Shown here in pieces: positions 25,327 through 33,745 of a DNA stretch of 64,000 nt (the stretch's first letter is position 1; the number at the start of each line of letters is the position of its first letter). The notes beneath the pieces are model-generated. The model was not told where the DNA came from, ran no database searches, and saw nothing but the letters and a program-made list of their open reading frames with translations. Origin of the DNA: Pseudomonadota bacterium (GTDB taxonomy: Bacteria; Myxococcota_A; Polyangia; Polyangiales; Polyangiaceae); the NCBI GenBank assembly GCA_023398955.1, contig JAEWRL010000187.1, positions 15,479 through 79,478 of the forward strand, written 5' to 3'. The position numbers and the translations under genes are program-made.

Positions 25327-25348
25327 GCCGCCATTCACGTCACGTGCG

Positions 25349-26707
25349 TCACGACGCGGTCAGCGAGCCAGGAGCGGCGGCGAGGGTCGCCCGGCGCGCA
25401 TGCAGCCAGCCGTCGAGGTCCTCCAGTGCCCGCTGGGACATGGCTTCATACTTGGCGCGCTTCGCCAGCCGCGGACCTGTCCATGGCAATAAGTGCGAGA
25501 ACGTGATGTTCGATGGTTGGTAGTCCTCCGCTGGGCGGCGCAGCTGTTCCATAATGCCACCCAGAGCCGTGGTGGCGGGAGGCGGCAGCGCAGGTACCCC
25601 GCGCAGCTGCGCTGTGACGAAGCCGGCACAAAGAAGGCCCGCCGCGGCGCTCTCGACGTATCCCTCCGTCCCCGTGATCTGCCCCGCAAAGTGCAGCCCA
25701 GGGCAACCCCGAAGCTGCATGGTCTCATCGAGCAGACGCGGAGCCGCGATGAAAGTATTCCGATGAACTGCGCCAAAGCGTAGAAACTCGGCGCCGCCCA
25801 GCCCGGGAATCATGGAGAACACCCGCTTCTGTTCACTCCAAGTCATCCTTGTCTGGAACCCGACCATGTTGTAGGCGGTTCCAGCCGCGTCCTCCTGCCT
25901 CAGCTGCACGACTGCGTACGGCCACCTGCCCGTCCTCGGATCGTCGAGACCCGCCGGTTTCATCGGGCCAAAGGTCAAGGTCCGCACGCCCCGCTCCGCC
26001 ATCACCTCGATGGGCAGACAACCCTCGAAGTAGCGCACCTTTTCGAACGCTCGCGGCTCCACTTTCTTCGCATTGAGGAGCTCCGTATGGAATCGCTCGT
26101 ACTGGGCGCGATCCATGGGGCAGTTGACGTATGCTGCCTGCTCCTCCTCCGACACGCCCTTTCCCCAGCGAGACGCCCGAAAGACCTGCCCCCAGTCGAT
26201 GGACTCGGCACTGACGACGGGAGATATCGCGTCATAGTAGGCGATACCTCGCTCGCCCACGGCGCGCTCGATGTCCGCCGCTAGCGCGTCCGCAGTGAGC
26301 GGCCCCGTCGCTACGATGACGGGACGCTCCTCAGGGAGGTGCTCCACGACCCGCGTCACTTGCTCGATCAAGGGGTGCTCGACGATCCAACTGGTCACGT
26401 GGGCAGAGAACCGCTCCCGATCGACTGCCAAGGCCCCACCGGCGGGGACCCGGTGGGCATCGGCCGCCCGCATGACGAAGGACCCAGCCCGACGCATTTC
26501 CTCCTTCAGCAAACCAACGGCGTTCGTCAAAGACGCCCCTCGGAAGGAATTGGAGCAAACCAGCTCGCAGTAGGCGTCACTCGACTGGGCGGCCGTACGC
26601 GCGACGGGCTTTTGTTCGAGCAGGCGCACGGGGATGCCCGCGTGGGCGAGCTGCAAGGCAGCCTCGGATCCGGCGAGCCCGGCTCCGATCACCGTCACGT
26701 GCTTCAT
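25349..26707 (-). CDS. trmFO: tRNA uracil-54 C5-methyltransferase TrmFO (folate/FAD dependent)
   Basis: 452-residue FAD protein that makes ribothymidine at tRNA position 54 using methylenetetrahydrofolate. The start is the ATG at 26707, where the dinucleotide-binding motif VIGAGLAGSEAALQLA begins directly; the longer frame upstream is spurious. Family blocks: ELVCSNSFRG, AGGALAVDRERFS, VIVATGPLT, YYDAISPVV, ALLNAKKVEP-like ELLNAKKVEPRAFEK, FEGCLPIEVMAERG, FGPMKPAGL and the C-terminal HFAGQITGTEGYVESAAAG. Located 59 bp downstream of dprA on the same strand, a common pairing. Confidence 0.96.
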   Translation of the reverse strand: MKHVTVIGAGLAGSEAALQLAHAGIPVRLLEQKPVARTAAQSSDAYCELVCSNSFRGASLTNAVGLLKEEMRRAGSFVMRAADAHRVPAGGALAVDRERFSAHVTSWIVEHPLIEQVTRVVEHLPEERPVIVATGPLTADALAADIERAVGERGIAYYDAISPVVSAESIDWGQVFRASRWGKGVSEEEQAAYVNCPMDRAQYERFHTELLNAKKVEPRAFEKVRYFEGCLPIEVMAERGVRTLTFGPMKPAGLDDPRTGRWPYAVVQLRQEDAAGTAYNMVGFQTRMTWSEQKRVFSMIPGLGGAEFLRFGAVHRNTFIAAPRLLDETMQLRGCPGLHFAGQITGTEGYVESAAAGLLCAGFVTAQLRGVPALPPPATTALGGIMEQLRRPAEDYQPSNITFSHLLPWTGPRLAKRAKYEAMSQRALEDLDGWLHARRATLAAAPGSLTAS

Positions 26708-26766
26708 GGAGGTTCCTGTCACCGCGCCTCCATAGCCGCGGCGGCCGATTTCGCAAACCGTCTCCC

Positions 26767-27729
26767 TCAGCCGGCCTGCGTGACCCCCTCGGGGCCACGC
26801 CCCACGACACCCTCGAGCTCGAGCTCGAGCAGCGCCATGTGGACCGCTCTCGCCGACAGCCCCGTCGTTTCGCAAATCTGGTCGACAGAGCGGGCGCCGG
26901 CCGCGACTGCCCCAAGGACGGCTCTCGTCTGGACGGTCAGAGAGGCTACTGTTGGCAGCTCCAGCTGGTCCGGCGCTCGCCAGGTCGACTCCCGCTCCCC
27001 GGCGCATCCAACCGCGCCGGACCCCCGGCGCGGCGCTTCCTCCCGAGCCGCCCAAGACTGGTGCGGGATCAGTGCCGCTCCGCGCGCGACAAGGGAACGA
27101 ATCACCTGGGCCGAGCTGTCGATGGCCTCGCCCCCGAGCCTCAGCTCGGCAATGCAGCCGCGCCCCTTCGCCTCCCAAGGCGCGCTCGGAACGACGAGCA
27201 ACGGACGCCCGAGCTTCCTCGCCGCGGCCGCCGCATTCCTCGCTCCGCTCCGAAAGGGCGCCTGTACGAGCACCAGCACGTCGCAGAGACAAGCGAGGAT
27301 GGCGTTGCGGCGGAAGAAGGAGGCCAGATGAGCTCTTTCGTACGCTGGCGCCAGTGACAGATATCCGCCGCCGGCCGCCACCACCTCGGTGAACAACCCG
27401 GAGTTCTGCTCAGGATAGGGGCTGTAGAATCCCGCTGGCGCCACGACGACCGATAGGCCCCCGGCAGCGAGCGCCCCGCGGTGTGCCGCGGCATCGATCC
27501 CGAGCGCCCCGCCGGAGAGGACGACAGCTCCAGCGGCGCTGAGAGCATGAGCCAGCTCGAAGGCGAACCGTTCACCGTCTGCGGTAGGATGCCGCGTGCC
27601 CACTATCCCTACCGCGGGCAGACGCGGCAGCGATCCAACCAGCCATGCCTCTGGCGGCGGATCGGGCAAGTCCGCGAATCTCGGGGGGAGTGTATTGCCG
27701 CTGAGTCGCTTCACCGAATGGTTCACCAT
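26767..27729 (-). CDS. dprA: DNA processing protein DprA (Smf)
   Basis: Protein that loads RecA on incoming single-stranded DNA during transformation. About 320 aa from the ATG at 27729 (MVNHSVKRLSG); the frame runs to 27858. Rossmann-like core: VGIVGTRHPTADG, LSGGALGIDAAAHRGAL, SVVVAPAGFYSPYPEQN, AHLASFFRRNAILA and QAPFRSGARNAAAAARKLGRPLLVVP. A C-terminal winged-helix segment follows at about 255-310 (VDQICETTGLSARAVHMALLELELEGVV). The N-terminal SAM-like domain of some DprA proteins is missing, as is usual in many bacteria. Confidence 0.92.
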   Translation of the reverse strand: MVNHSVKRLSGNTLPPRFADLPDPPPEAWLVGSLPRLPAVGIVGTRHPTADGERFAFELAHALSAAGAVVLSGGALGIDAAAHRGALAAGGLSVVVAPAGFYSPYPEQNSGLFTEVVAAGGGYLSLAPAYERAHLASFFRRNAILACLCDVLVLVQAPFRSGARNAAAAARKLGRPLLVVPSAPWEAKGRGCIAELRLGGEAIDSSAQVIRSLVARGAALIPHQSWAAREEAPRRGSGAVGCAGERESTWRAPDQLELPTVASLTVQTRAVLGAVAAGARSVDQICETTGLSARAVHMALLELELEGVVGRGPEGVTQAG

Positions 27730-27883
27730 GGGCACCCCACTCGGACGCCGAATGCGGCAGTTGCTAGTAGCCCCACTTCCGGCTGACCACCCGAGCACCG
27801 GGCTGAAGCACGAACCGTTCTGGCTTCCCCGCGACGACGCCGGCGCGAGTAGCAGCACGCTCGCTGTGTGTTAACTAGCGCGG

Positions 27884-28855
27884 ATGAAGATCGTCGTCGC
27901 CGCCCATGGCCACTGTCTCGACGGGCTCGCGAGCGCGGTGGTTTTCACGCGCCTGTTGCGGGAGATCCATGGGGCGCACACCTCATTCGCTTACAGGGCC
28001 TGCGGTTACGGCCCGCGGCAACTCCGTCCGACGAGCGACGTGCTCTCCGGCGACGAGAACGCCATCCTCGACTACCGGTACTACCCATCCGAGCAGCTCA
28101 CCTGGTACTTCGACCACCACCGCACGTCGTTCCAGGCGCAGGGTGATAGGGAAAGCTTCCAAGAGCGTGTCCCGAGTGGGAGGTACTTCCACGACGCGAG
28201 CTACAGCTCCTGCTCGCGTTTGATCCGCGATCGGGCCAAGGATACCTTCGGGATGGAGGCACCGGACCTCGACCCGCTCGTGGCCTGGGCCGACGTGGTC
28301 GACACCGCCGCGTTCGAGTCCCCGCAAGAAGCTGTCGATCGCCGACATCCGGTGATGCGCATGGTCACGGTCATCGAGAACCACGGCAGCACCGCCTTCC
28401 TCAACCGCTTCGTTCCCCTGCTCCTCACCCACCCGCTCGAGGAGGTTGCCGCGTCGCGGGAGCTTGCCGAGAAGTACAAACCGCTCGGCAAAAAGCACGA
28501 AGCCTTCCTCAAACGCCTCGAGGCACAGAGTCGAGCCATTGGCCGCGTCGTGTACTGCGATTTGACCGCGGAGCCCGTGGAGACAATCGGAAAGTTCGCG
28601 AGCTACGCGCTCTATCCGACCAGCACGTACTCGGTCCTCGTGGCCCAACTAGGCTCGGCCGTGAAGATCTGCGTCGGCTACAACCCTTGGGGGGGGAAGC
28701 CTCTCGATACGGATATCAGCGCAATTTGCGCCAGGCACGGTGGTGGCGGACACCCAGTAGTCGGGGGCATCAATTTCGAGCTCTCGGAACGCGAGCGCGC
28801 CCGGCAGGTTGCCCAAGAAATCGCGGAAGAGCTCGCCGCCGTGGACTCTCCGTGA
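27884..28855 (+). CDS. DHH/DHHA1-family phosphoesterase
   Basis: A 323-residue DHH-superfamily protein. Motif I is the AHGHCLDGLASAV variant seen in exopolyphosphatase-related members; motif II is ILDYRYYP, motif III is the FDHHRT triad and motif IV lies near LVAWADVVD. The DHHA1 domain ends in CARHGGGGHPVVGGINF. Substrate is unclear: such proteins hydrolyse oligoribonucleotides, phosphoadenosine phosphate or cyclic dinucleotides. The following glycerophosphodiesterase gene starts inside its stop codon (GTGA), so they are probably coexpressed. Confidence 0.87.
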   Translation: MKIVVAAHGHCLDGLASAVVFTRLLREIHGAHTSFAYRACGYGPRQLRPTSDVLSGDENAILDYRYYPSEQLTWYFDHHRTSFQAQGDRESFQERVPSGRYFHDASYSSCSRLIRDRAKDTFGMEAPDLDPLVAWADVVDTAAFESPQEAVDRRHPVMRMVTVIENHGSTAFLNRFVPLLLTHPLEEVAASRELAEKYKPLGKKHEAFLKRLEAQSRAIGRVVYCDLTAEPVETIGKFASYALYPTSTYSVLVAQLGSAVKICVGYNPWGGKPLDTDISAICARHGGGGHPVVGGINFELSERERARQVAQEIAEELAAVDSP

Positions 28856-29607
28856 CGAGTCCTTGGCGCCCGCTCGCCCTTGGCAGACCCCTCATTCTGG
28901 GGCACCGCGGCACGTGCAGGGCCAGCGCAGAGAATACCCTGCGGTCCTTCGAGGGGGCCCTTTTGGAAGGAGCCGACGGCATCGAATGTGACGTGCGACT
29001 GGACGCCGATGAGCGGGTCGTCGTGTTCCACGACGCAACGCTCACGAGGATGACCTCCGGACGCGACAAGCGCAGAGTGGAGACAGTCCCCAGCCGCGAG
29101 CTCGACCGAGTACGACTGGGTGATGGCGAGCGCATCCCGACACTGGAGGACGTCCTCGACTGGGCCCAGGAGAGACGGAGCTGGCTCAACATCGAGGTGA
29201 AGGCGACGCTCGGCCGCCCCGCCACCCTGATAGCGAGAGTGCACCAAGCGCTGCAGCGCGCCGCACCAACCATGCCCGTCCTCGTTTCCAGCTTCGACTC
29301 GCGACTGCTGACTCAGCTTCGAGCTCTTCAGCCGAATACCCGCCTCGGATGGCTCGTCGACTCCGTCGATTGCGACGAATCTCGGGCATCCGCGTGGCGA
29401 CACGTGGGGGCGGAGGCGGTCTGCGCTGCGTTCCCCCTGCTCTCTGCGGAGCGCGCGACCAGCTGGCGGTCAGCGGGAGCGCTGCTCGCGGCATGGACGG
29501 TGAATGACGCGGGTTTGGCGCAGCGCCTCGCGACCCGTGGCACCGACATCATCATCACGGACGTGCCCGCCAAGATCTGTCAGGGCTTCGCCGCCAACCT
29601 GCCGTAG
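28852..29607 (+). CDS. Glycerophosphodiester phosphodiesterase (GDPD) family
   Basis: 251-residue GDPD-fold TIM-barrel enzyme that cleaves glycerophosphodiesters to glycerol 3-phosphate and an alcohol. Catalytic features: LILGHRG, AENTLRSFEGALLEGADGIECDVRLDADERVVVFHD (the conserved E-x-D and HD), IPTLEDVLDW, NIEVKA and the late TVNDAGLAQRLATRGTDIIITDVP. GTG start overlaps the DHH phosphoesterase stop. No signal peptide, so it should be cytoplasmic. Confidence 0.92.
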   Translation: MTSPWRPLALGRPLILGHRGTCRASAENTLRSFEGALLEGADGIECDVRLDADERVVVFHDATLTRMTSGRDKRRVETVPSRELDRVRLGDGERIPTLEDVLDWAQERRSWLNIEVKATLGRPATLIARVHQALQRAAPTMPVLVSSFDSRLLTQLRALQPNTRLGWLVDSVDCDESRASAWRHVGAEAVCAAFPLLSAERATSWRSAGALLAAWTVNDAGLAQRLATRGTDIIITDVPAKICQGFAANLP

Positions 29608-29664
29608 CCAGCACCATGCATGAGTTGTGTATGACAGCGCCATCGGCCCCCGCGCTCGAGGGCC

Positions 29665-30597
29665 CTAGCGGGGCCCCGCCGTGGCGCGCTCGCTACAACG
29701 CGCCTCGCGCAGGATGACTCCGGCTGGGACAGGTTGACTGAACCGTCCGGCAAAGAGCGGCGGATTGTGGACGACCTTCCGGTTATTGAGCACCATGTCC
29801 TTCTGTCCCTCGGCCACCTCGAGGCGCAGCCGGCGCGGCACCGGCGCATTGCAGGTGGGACCGCTGGGTGGGACATCCGGACCGAGACCGTCCGGATCCG
29901 TCGCAGGCGCTGCCGTTCGGGCGGGCCGATGCTCGTCCAAGCTAGCCCGATAGAGTGAATACCCCTGCTGCACTACCTCGACGGAGTTCACGAGAACCCG
30001 CTGCTCTTCCCAGGGAAGGTGCCAATCTTCGGCGGGGGGAACCGCTCGAATGCTCTCGACGGCGTCATGCCGGCTCGCTATCTCCACCAGGTACTCGCCA
30101 CCCCCGAGGAAGCCGCTGTCCCACGCGAGGGTCGCCGCTGAAGGTTCGTGAACCAACACTGGCGCCTCTCCCCGCAGCAGTTGAACCAGAACGTGCGGAG
30201 GAACGTTGACGCCAGCAAAGAGGGCGAGATTGCAGGCGCTCGCGGGACCGCGCCAGAAGACCTTCTCTCGAAGATCGAAGAGTGAGAAGGTTTGGCCGTC
30301 CGAGGTCATCGTCGAGAGCATCAGCCCGAAGGGACTGAAAGCATCGAAGCGCACCTTGCTCGGCAGCACGGCAACGTACAGCGCGTCGACACGGACGCGC
30401 GCCCCACTCTCGTAATAATCGATCTTCGCCTCCCCACTGACACCCCGACTGCACGCGTAGGTTTCGTGCATGCGCTGCAACAGGCGCTCTGCATCGGGAA
30501 ACTGGGAGGGCGGGGGTTTCGAACCGCAGCCCGTCGCCGCGACAAGGTGCACTAGCAGTAGGCCTAGCTGCCCAGCCGCGGCGGTTTGGTTTCTCAT
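29665..30597 (-). CDS. LolB/DUF4292-like outer-membrane lipoprotein
   Basis: 310-residue lipoprotein from the ATG at 30597: signal peptide MRNQTAAAGQLGLLLVHLVAATGC with lipobox ATGC. The mature domain (SGEAKIDYYESGARVRVDALYVAVLPSKVRFDAFSPFGLMLSTMTSDGQTFSLFDLRE) resembles the LolA/LolB-like half-barrel of DUF4292 proteins, which bind lipids or lipoproteins at the outer membrane. The stop of the HARE-HTH gene upstream lies 5 bp before this start, so the two are likely cotranscribed. Function beyond the fold is inferred. Confidence 0.75.
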   Translation of the reverse strand: MRNQTAAAGQLGLLLVHLVAATGCGSKPPPSQFPDAERLLQRMHETYACSRGVSGEAKIDYYESGARVRVDALYVAVLPSKVRFDAFSPFGLMLSTMTSDGQTFSLFDLREKVFWRGPASACNLALFAGVNVPPHVLVQLLRGEAPVLVHEPSAATLAWDSGFLGGGEYLVEIASRHDAVESIRAVPPAEDWHLPWEEQRVLVNSVEVVQQGYSLYRASLDEHRPARTAAPATDPDGLGPDVPPSGPTCNAPVPRRLRLEVAEGQKDMVLNNRKVVHNPPLFAGRFSQPVPAGVILREARCSERATAGPR

Positions 30598-30601
30598 AGA
30601 G

Positions 30602-32344
30602 CTAGCCGCGGAGTAGATCCAGGAGCTCGAGATCAGGGAGGGGCACCTGCAAAGAGACCCGCGCCATCCCCACGCCATGCGCCTCACAGAGTTGAACGAG
30701 CGCTGCGCCATCCGTCAGGGATACCGGCGCGGCGCCGGTCACTGAGGCTTCCTCCCGCGCCCCGCTGAGCACCTGACCGGTCGTGATGATCCAACCGGCA
30801 GCAGCCGACGCATAGTGGTGCAAGGCACCCCGCAGCTCCGTCACCCGCTCGCGCCCCACCTCTCTGCCATCACGCCGAATGACGATGGCGGTCGGAACGA
30901 GACCCCCCGACACCGTCATCTGCCCCGCCAGGTGCAGCTCCGCACCATGGGTGCCCGGGCGCCGAACAACCTGGATCTCGCGCATCCCTGCGCGCTCGAG
31001 AAGCAGCAGGACGAGCTCCCCAACCGCTCGGTGGGGCAGGTCTTGAACCTTCCGGAGCAAGCTGCGCCGCGAGGATTCGGCGTAGCGCTCCAGCAGGGAG
31101 GCTAGCTCGCTGTCGTGTCGGGCAAGCTCAGCATCGAACTGGGACTCCACGAGGGACACCCGGCTCTCCGAGATCCGGAACCTCGGTCGGCGCCCCTCCA
31201 ATGTGCGACGCTGATTGTCGAGGCGCAGCACCGCGACCACCAGAGAGGGGGCGCGTTGACTGTCGACGGCAGCTAGCTTGTCACGCCTGAAAGCGAGCTC
31301 TGCCAGACGCTGCACGGCAACCGATCCATTCCTCTCGGAACCCGCAATCAACCGAGCTAGAGCATCTGCGAGATCCACCCCGACACGCTCGTCCGTCGAC
31401 TCGGCCCGGTCCCGCTCTCGGTCTACAGACCGCTCTCGGTCTCCGCTGCGCTCTCGGTCTCGGTCTCGGTCTCCGCTGCGCTCTCGGTCTCGGTCTCCGC
31501 TGCGCTCTCGGTCTCCGCTGCGCTCTCGGTCTCGGTCTCCGCTGCGCTCTCGGTCTCGGTCTCCGCTGCGCTCTCGGTCTCGGTCTCCGCTGCGCTCTCG
31601 GTCTCGGTCCCGACCGCGAACCCGCTTCGCGTCGCGATCCTTGGACCTGTCGATCTCCGGTGTCTTGATCTCGAGATCGGACAGCCCGATTCCCTCGATG
31701 GGGGCGTCGCTGACCGTGTATCCCGGGAGGTCGTCGTCCCGCACGTCGTCGAGGCCCCTCCCCTTCCGCTTACGACGCCGACGACGCTTACTTCCGTTCT
31801 CACGCTCGAGGCGCTCGCCGGAGTCCGCCTCGTCGTCGTCCGCGCTGCCGAGCAGCGGCTCGTCGTCGTCATCCTCGGGCGCGTAGATGGCGTCCGCTTC
31901 CGCCGCGATCTCGGCACGCTCTAGCTCATCGCGCGCAGGTCCAGAGGGCTCCTCGTCATCGCTGCTGTCCGGGGCGACCTCGACGGTCCCGTCGGGTTCC
32001 GACGCTGGCGCGTCCGAGGGCACCGCACCGGGAGCTGAAGGCGGATCGCTCGTGGCAAGCTCGGCAATGCGCTGGAGCGCAGGCGTCCGATCGGCAAGGC
32101 CCTTATCAATCGTCGCCTGGTCCCACTCGCGTAAGGCGAAGACACCCGGTTTGACCCGCACGAGCGGGTTGTCCTTGTCGCCCTTCTTCACGAGCGCCGC
32201 CAACCGAGCGCCCATCGTGACCTCGGGACTCTTCCCGACGTGGCTGAGCAGGTCTCTTTCTATGGCGACGTCCGTGATCTCCTTATAGTGAAGGGGCTTC
32301 CCCACCAGGCGCAGTACCTGCGCCGCAGCTTCCGTGAAAGTCAT
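30602..32344 (-). CDS. HARE-HTH protein with Arg-Asp repeat and degenerate Mrr-like domain
   Basis: 580 aa. The N-terminal HARE-HTH (HB1/ASXL winged helix) at 1-75 (TEAAAQVLRLVGKPLHYKEITDVAIERDLL) is also found in the RNA polymerase delta subunit. An acidic region lies at about 125-180, a basic stretch KRRRRRKRKGRG at about 186-197, and a repetitive RDRERSGD tract at about 244-312. The C-terminal domain (about 435-580) resembles Mrr-type restriction endonucleases (AVGELVLLLLERAGM, RVTELRGALHHYASAAAGWIITTGQ), but the catalytic D and QxK are not present (HGAEL and IVIRR occupy those places). Likely a nucleic-acid-binding or chromatin-type protein rather than a nuclease. Confidence 0.78.
   Translation of the reverse strand: MTFTEAAAQVLRLVGKPLHYKEITDVAIERDLLSHVGKSPEVTMGARLAALVKKGDKDNPLVRVKPGVFALREWDQATIDKGLADRTPALQRIAELATSDPPSAPGAVPSDAPASEPDGTVEVAPDSSDDEEPSGPARDELERAEIAAEADAIYAPEDDDDEPLLGSADDDEADSGERLERENGSKRRRRRKRKGRGLDDVRDDDLPGYTVSDAPIEGIGLSDLEIKTPEIDRSKDRDAKRVRGRDRDRERSGDRDRERSGDRDRERSGDRDRERSGDRERSGDRDRERSGDRDRDRERSGDRERSVDRERDRAESTDERVGVDLADALARLIAGSERNGSVAVQRLAELAFRRDKLAAVDSQRAPSLVVAVLRLDNQRRTLEGRRPRFRISESRVSLVESQFDAELARHDSELASLLERYAESSRRSLLRKVQDLPHRAVGELVLLLLERAGMREIQVVRRPGTHGAELHLAGQMTVSGGLVPTAIVIRRDGREVGRERVTELRGALHHYASAAAGWIITTGQVLSGAREEASVTGAAPVSLTDGAALVQLCEAHGVGMARVSLQVPLPDLELLDLLRG
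31409..31615. repeat. In-frame 18/24-bp minisatellite encoding (RD)RERSGD
   Basis: Tandem units built from CGCTCTCGGTCTCGGTCTCC (plus strand), mostly 24 bp with 18-bp and longer variants, all multiples of three bases. It encodes RDRERSGD units on the minus strand, inside the HARE-HTH protein. Unit length differences imply past expansion/contraction by slippage without breaking the frame. Confidence 0.85.
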
Positions 32345-32563
32345 TCAACATCATCTTTCCTTGACAAGAGGCCGGAACAGGCCTCATCGAGCCGCTCCTG
32401 GGAAACGCACTCCGTTTCCACCACCGGCAGTCGGCTCTCCACGGCCCGCATACCACGCAAGCCGCAGCCAGCCATAGTCTCGTGTACATCCATCCGGTCC
32501 GGGCCGGACTCGCCGCGAGCGCCCGAACAGCCGCCCCGTACCAGCCCGACCGCGGCGAAACTC

Positions 32564-33745
32564 ATGGCCCCACTTCTCACGCCCGCCCCCCGACCTGCCG
32601 AGGCCCGTTGTCGAGGAGTTGCTGAGGACTTCCAGACGCGGAATAGTCGCGAAGACTTGTACGACGACACGCCCATTCCCCTTCGATTGAGCGAACTCCT
32701 GGCCCCTCGCACCACGATGCGCGTGGGAGGACTGGCGACGGCCCTCATCGAAGCTCACGACAATCAGACAGTCATCGAGGCTGTCCGCTGGGCCGACTCC
32801 AAAGGCCTACCCCTCCATGTGCTCGGCGGCGGCAGCAACGTTGTCGTTGCCGATACCGGGGTCCACGGTCTCGTCTTGGCGATGAACACCCGTGGCAGAG
32901 AGATGGCCCGTGACGGGGCCTCTCTCCTTGTCACGGCCAGAGCTGGTGAAACCTGGGACGACCTCGTCGCCGACTGCGTCGAGGAAGGCCTCGGAGGCCT
33001 GGAGTGTTTGAGTGGGATCCCCGGCTCGGTCGGAGCCACGCCCATTCAAAACGTGGGCGCCTACGGGCAAGAGGTGAGCGATACACTGCACACAGTAGCG
33101 GTCTATGACCGCCAAACCGAGCAGGTCGTCGACCTTCCCAGCGCGGCGTGTGGCTTCGGCTACCGCAACAGCAGGTTCAAACGAGATCCGGAGCAACGGC
33201 ACATCGTGCTCTCCGTAACATTTCGCTTGCTGCCAGGTGGCACCCCCGTGCTCAGGTACGATCAGCTCCGTCGGCAGCTCGCCGAAACGGGCGACCACCA
33301 TCCTACAGTGCGATCCACACGCGACGCAGTCCTGTGCCTGCGGCGCGCCAAGTCCATGGTGCACGCGCCCGATGACGCATTCAGCCATGGTTGCGGCTCC
33401 TTCTTCACCAACCCCATCGTCTGCCCGGAACAAGCGCAGCAGGTAGCGCGCGCTGCGCAGCAAGAACCCGTGGGTTGGAGCACCGCCGATGGCAGAGTCA
33501 AGCTCGCAGCAGCCTGGCTGATCGAGCGAGCGGGCTTCGCTCGGGGTTCCCGGCAGGGTGCCGTCGGCTTGTCACCGCACCACAGCCTCGCCGTCGTCAA
33601 TCATGGCGGGGCAACCGCCACGGCGGTTGTCGAATTCGCCCGCGCCGTGCAAGAGGCGGTCGCCACCCGGTTCGGGATCGTGCTGCACCCGGAACCGTCG
33701 TTCTGGGGCTTCTCCGCGTTTGAGCATCGGCTCCCGGTCATGTGA
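32564..33745 (+). CDS. murB: UDP-N-acetylenolpyruvoylglucosamine reductase MurB
   Basis: 393-residue flavoprotein reducing UDP-GlcNAc-enolpyruvate to UDP-MurNAc in peptidoglycan synthesis. FAD-binding blocks: MRVGGLATALIEA, LHVLGGGSNVVVADTGVHGLV, GLECLSGIPGSVGATPIQNVGAYGQEV; catalytic GCGSFFTNP with the Ser proton donor, and the late HPEPSFWG. The start is uncertain: the ATG at 32564 is used, but the conserved domain begins only at about residue 40. The 3' end overlaps alaS convergently by 8 bp. Confidence 0.94.
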   Translation: MAPLLTPAPRPAEARCRGVAEDFQTRNSREDLYDDTPIPLRLSELLAPRTTMRVGGLATALIEAHDNQTVIEAVRWADSKGLPLHVLGGGSNVVVADTGVHGLVLAMNTRGREMARDGASLLVTARAGETWDDLVADCVEEGLGGLECLSGIPGSVGATPIQNVGAYGQEVSDTLHTVAVYDRQTEQVVDLPSAACGFGYRNSRFKRDPEQRHIVLSVTFRLLPGGTPVLRYDQLRRQLAETGDHHPTVRSTRDAVLCLRRAKSMVHAPDDAFSHGCGSFFTNPIVCPEQAQQVARAAQQEPVGWSTADGRVKLAAAWLIERAGFARGSRQGAVGLSPHHSLAVVNHGGATATAVVEFARAVQEAVATRFGIVLHPEPSFWGFSAFEHRLPVM

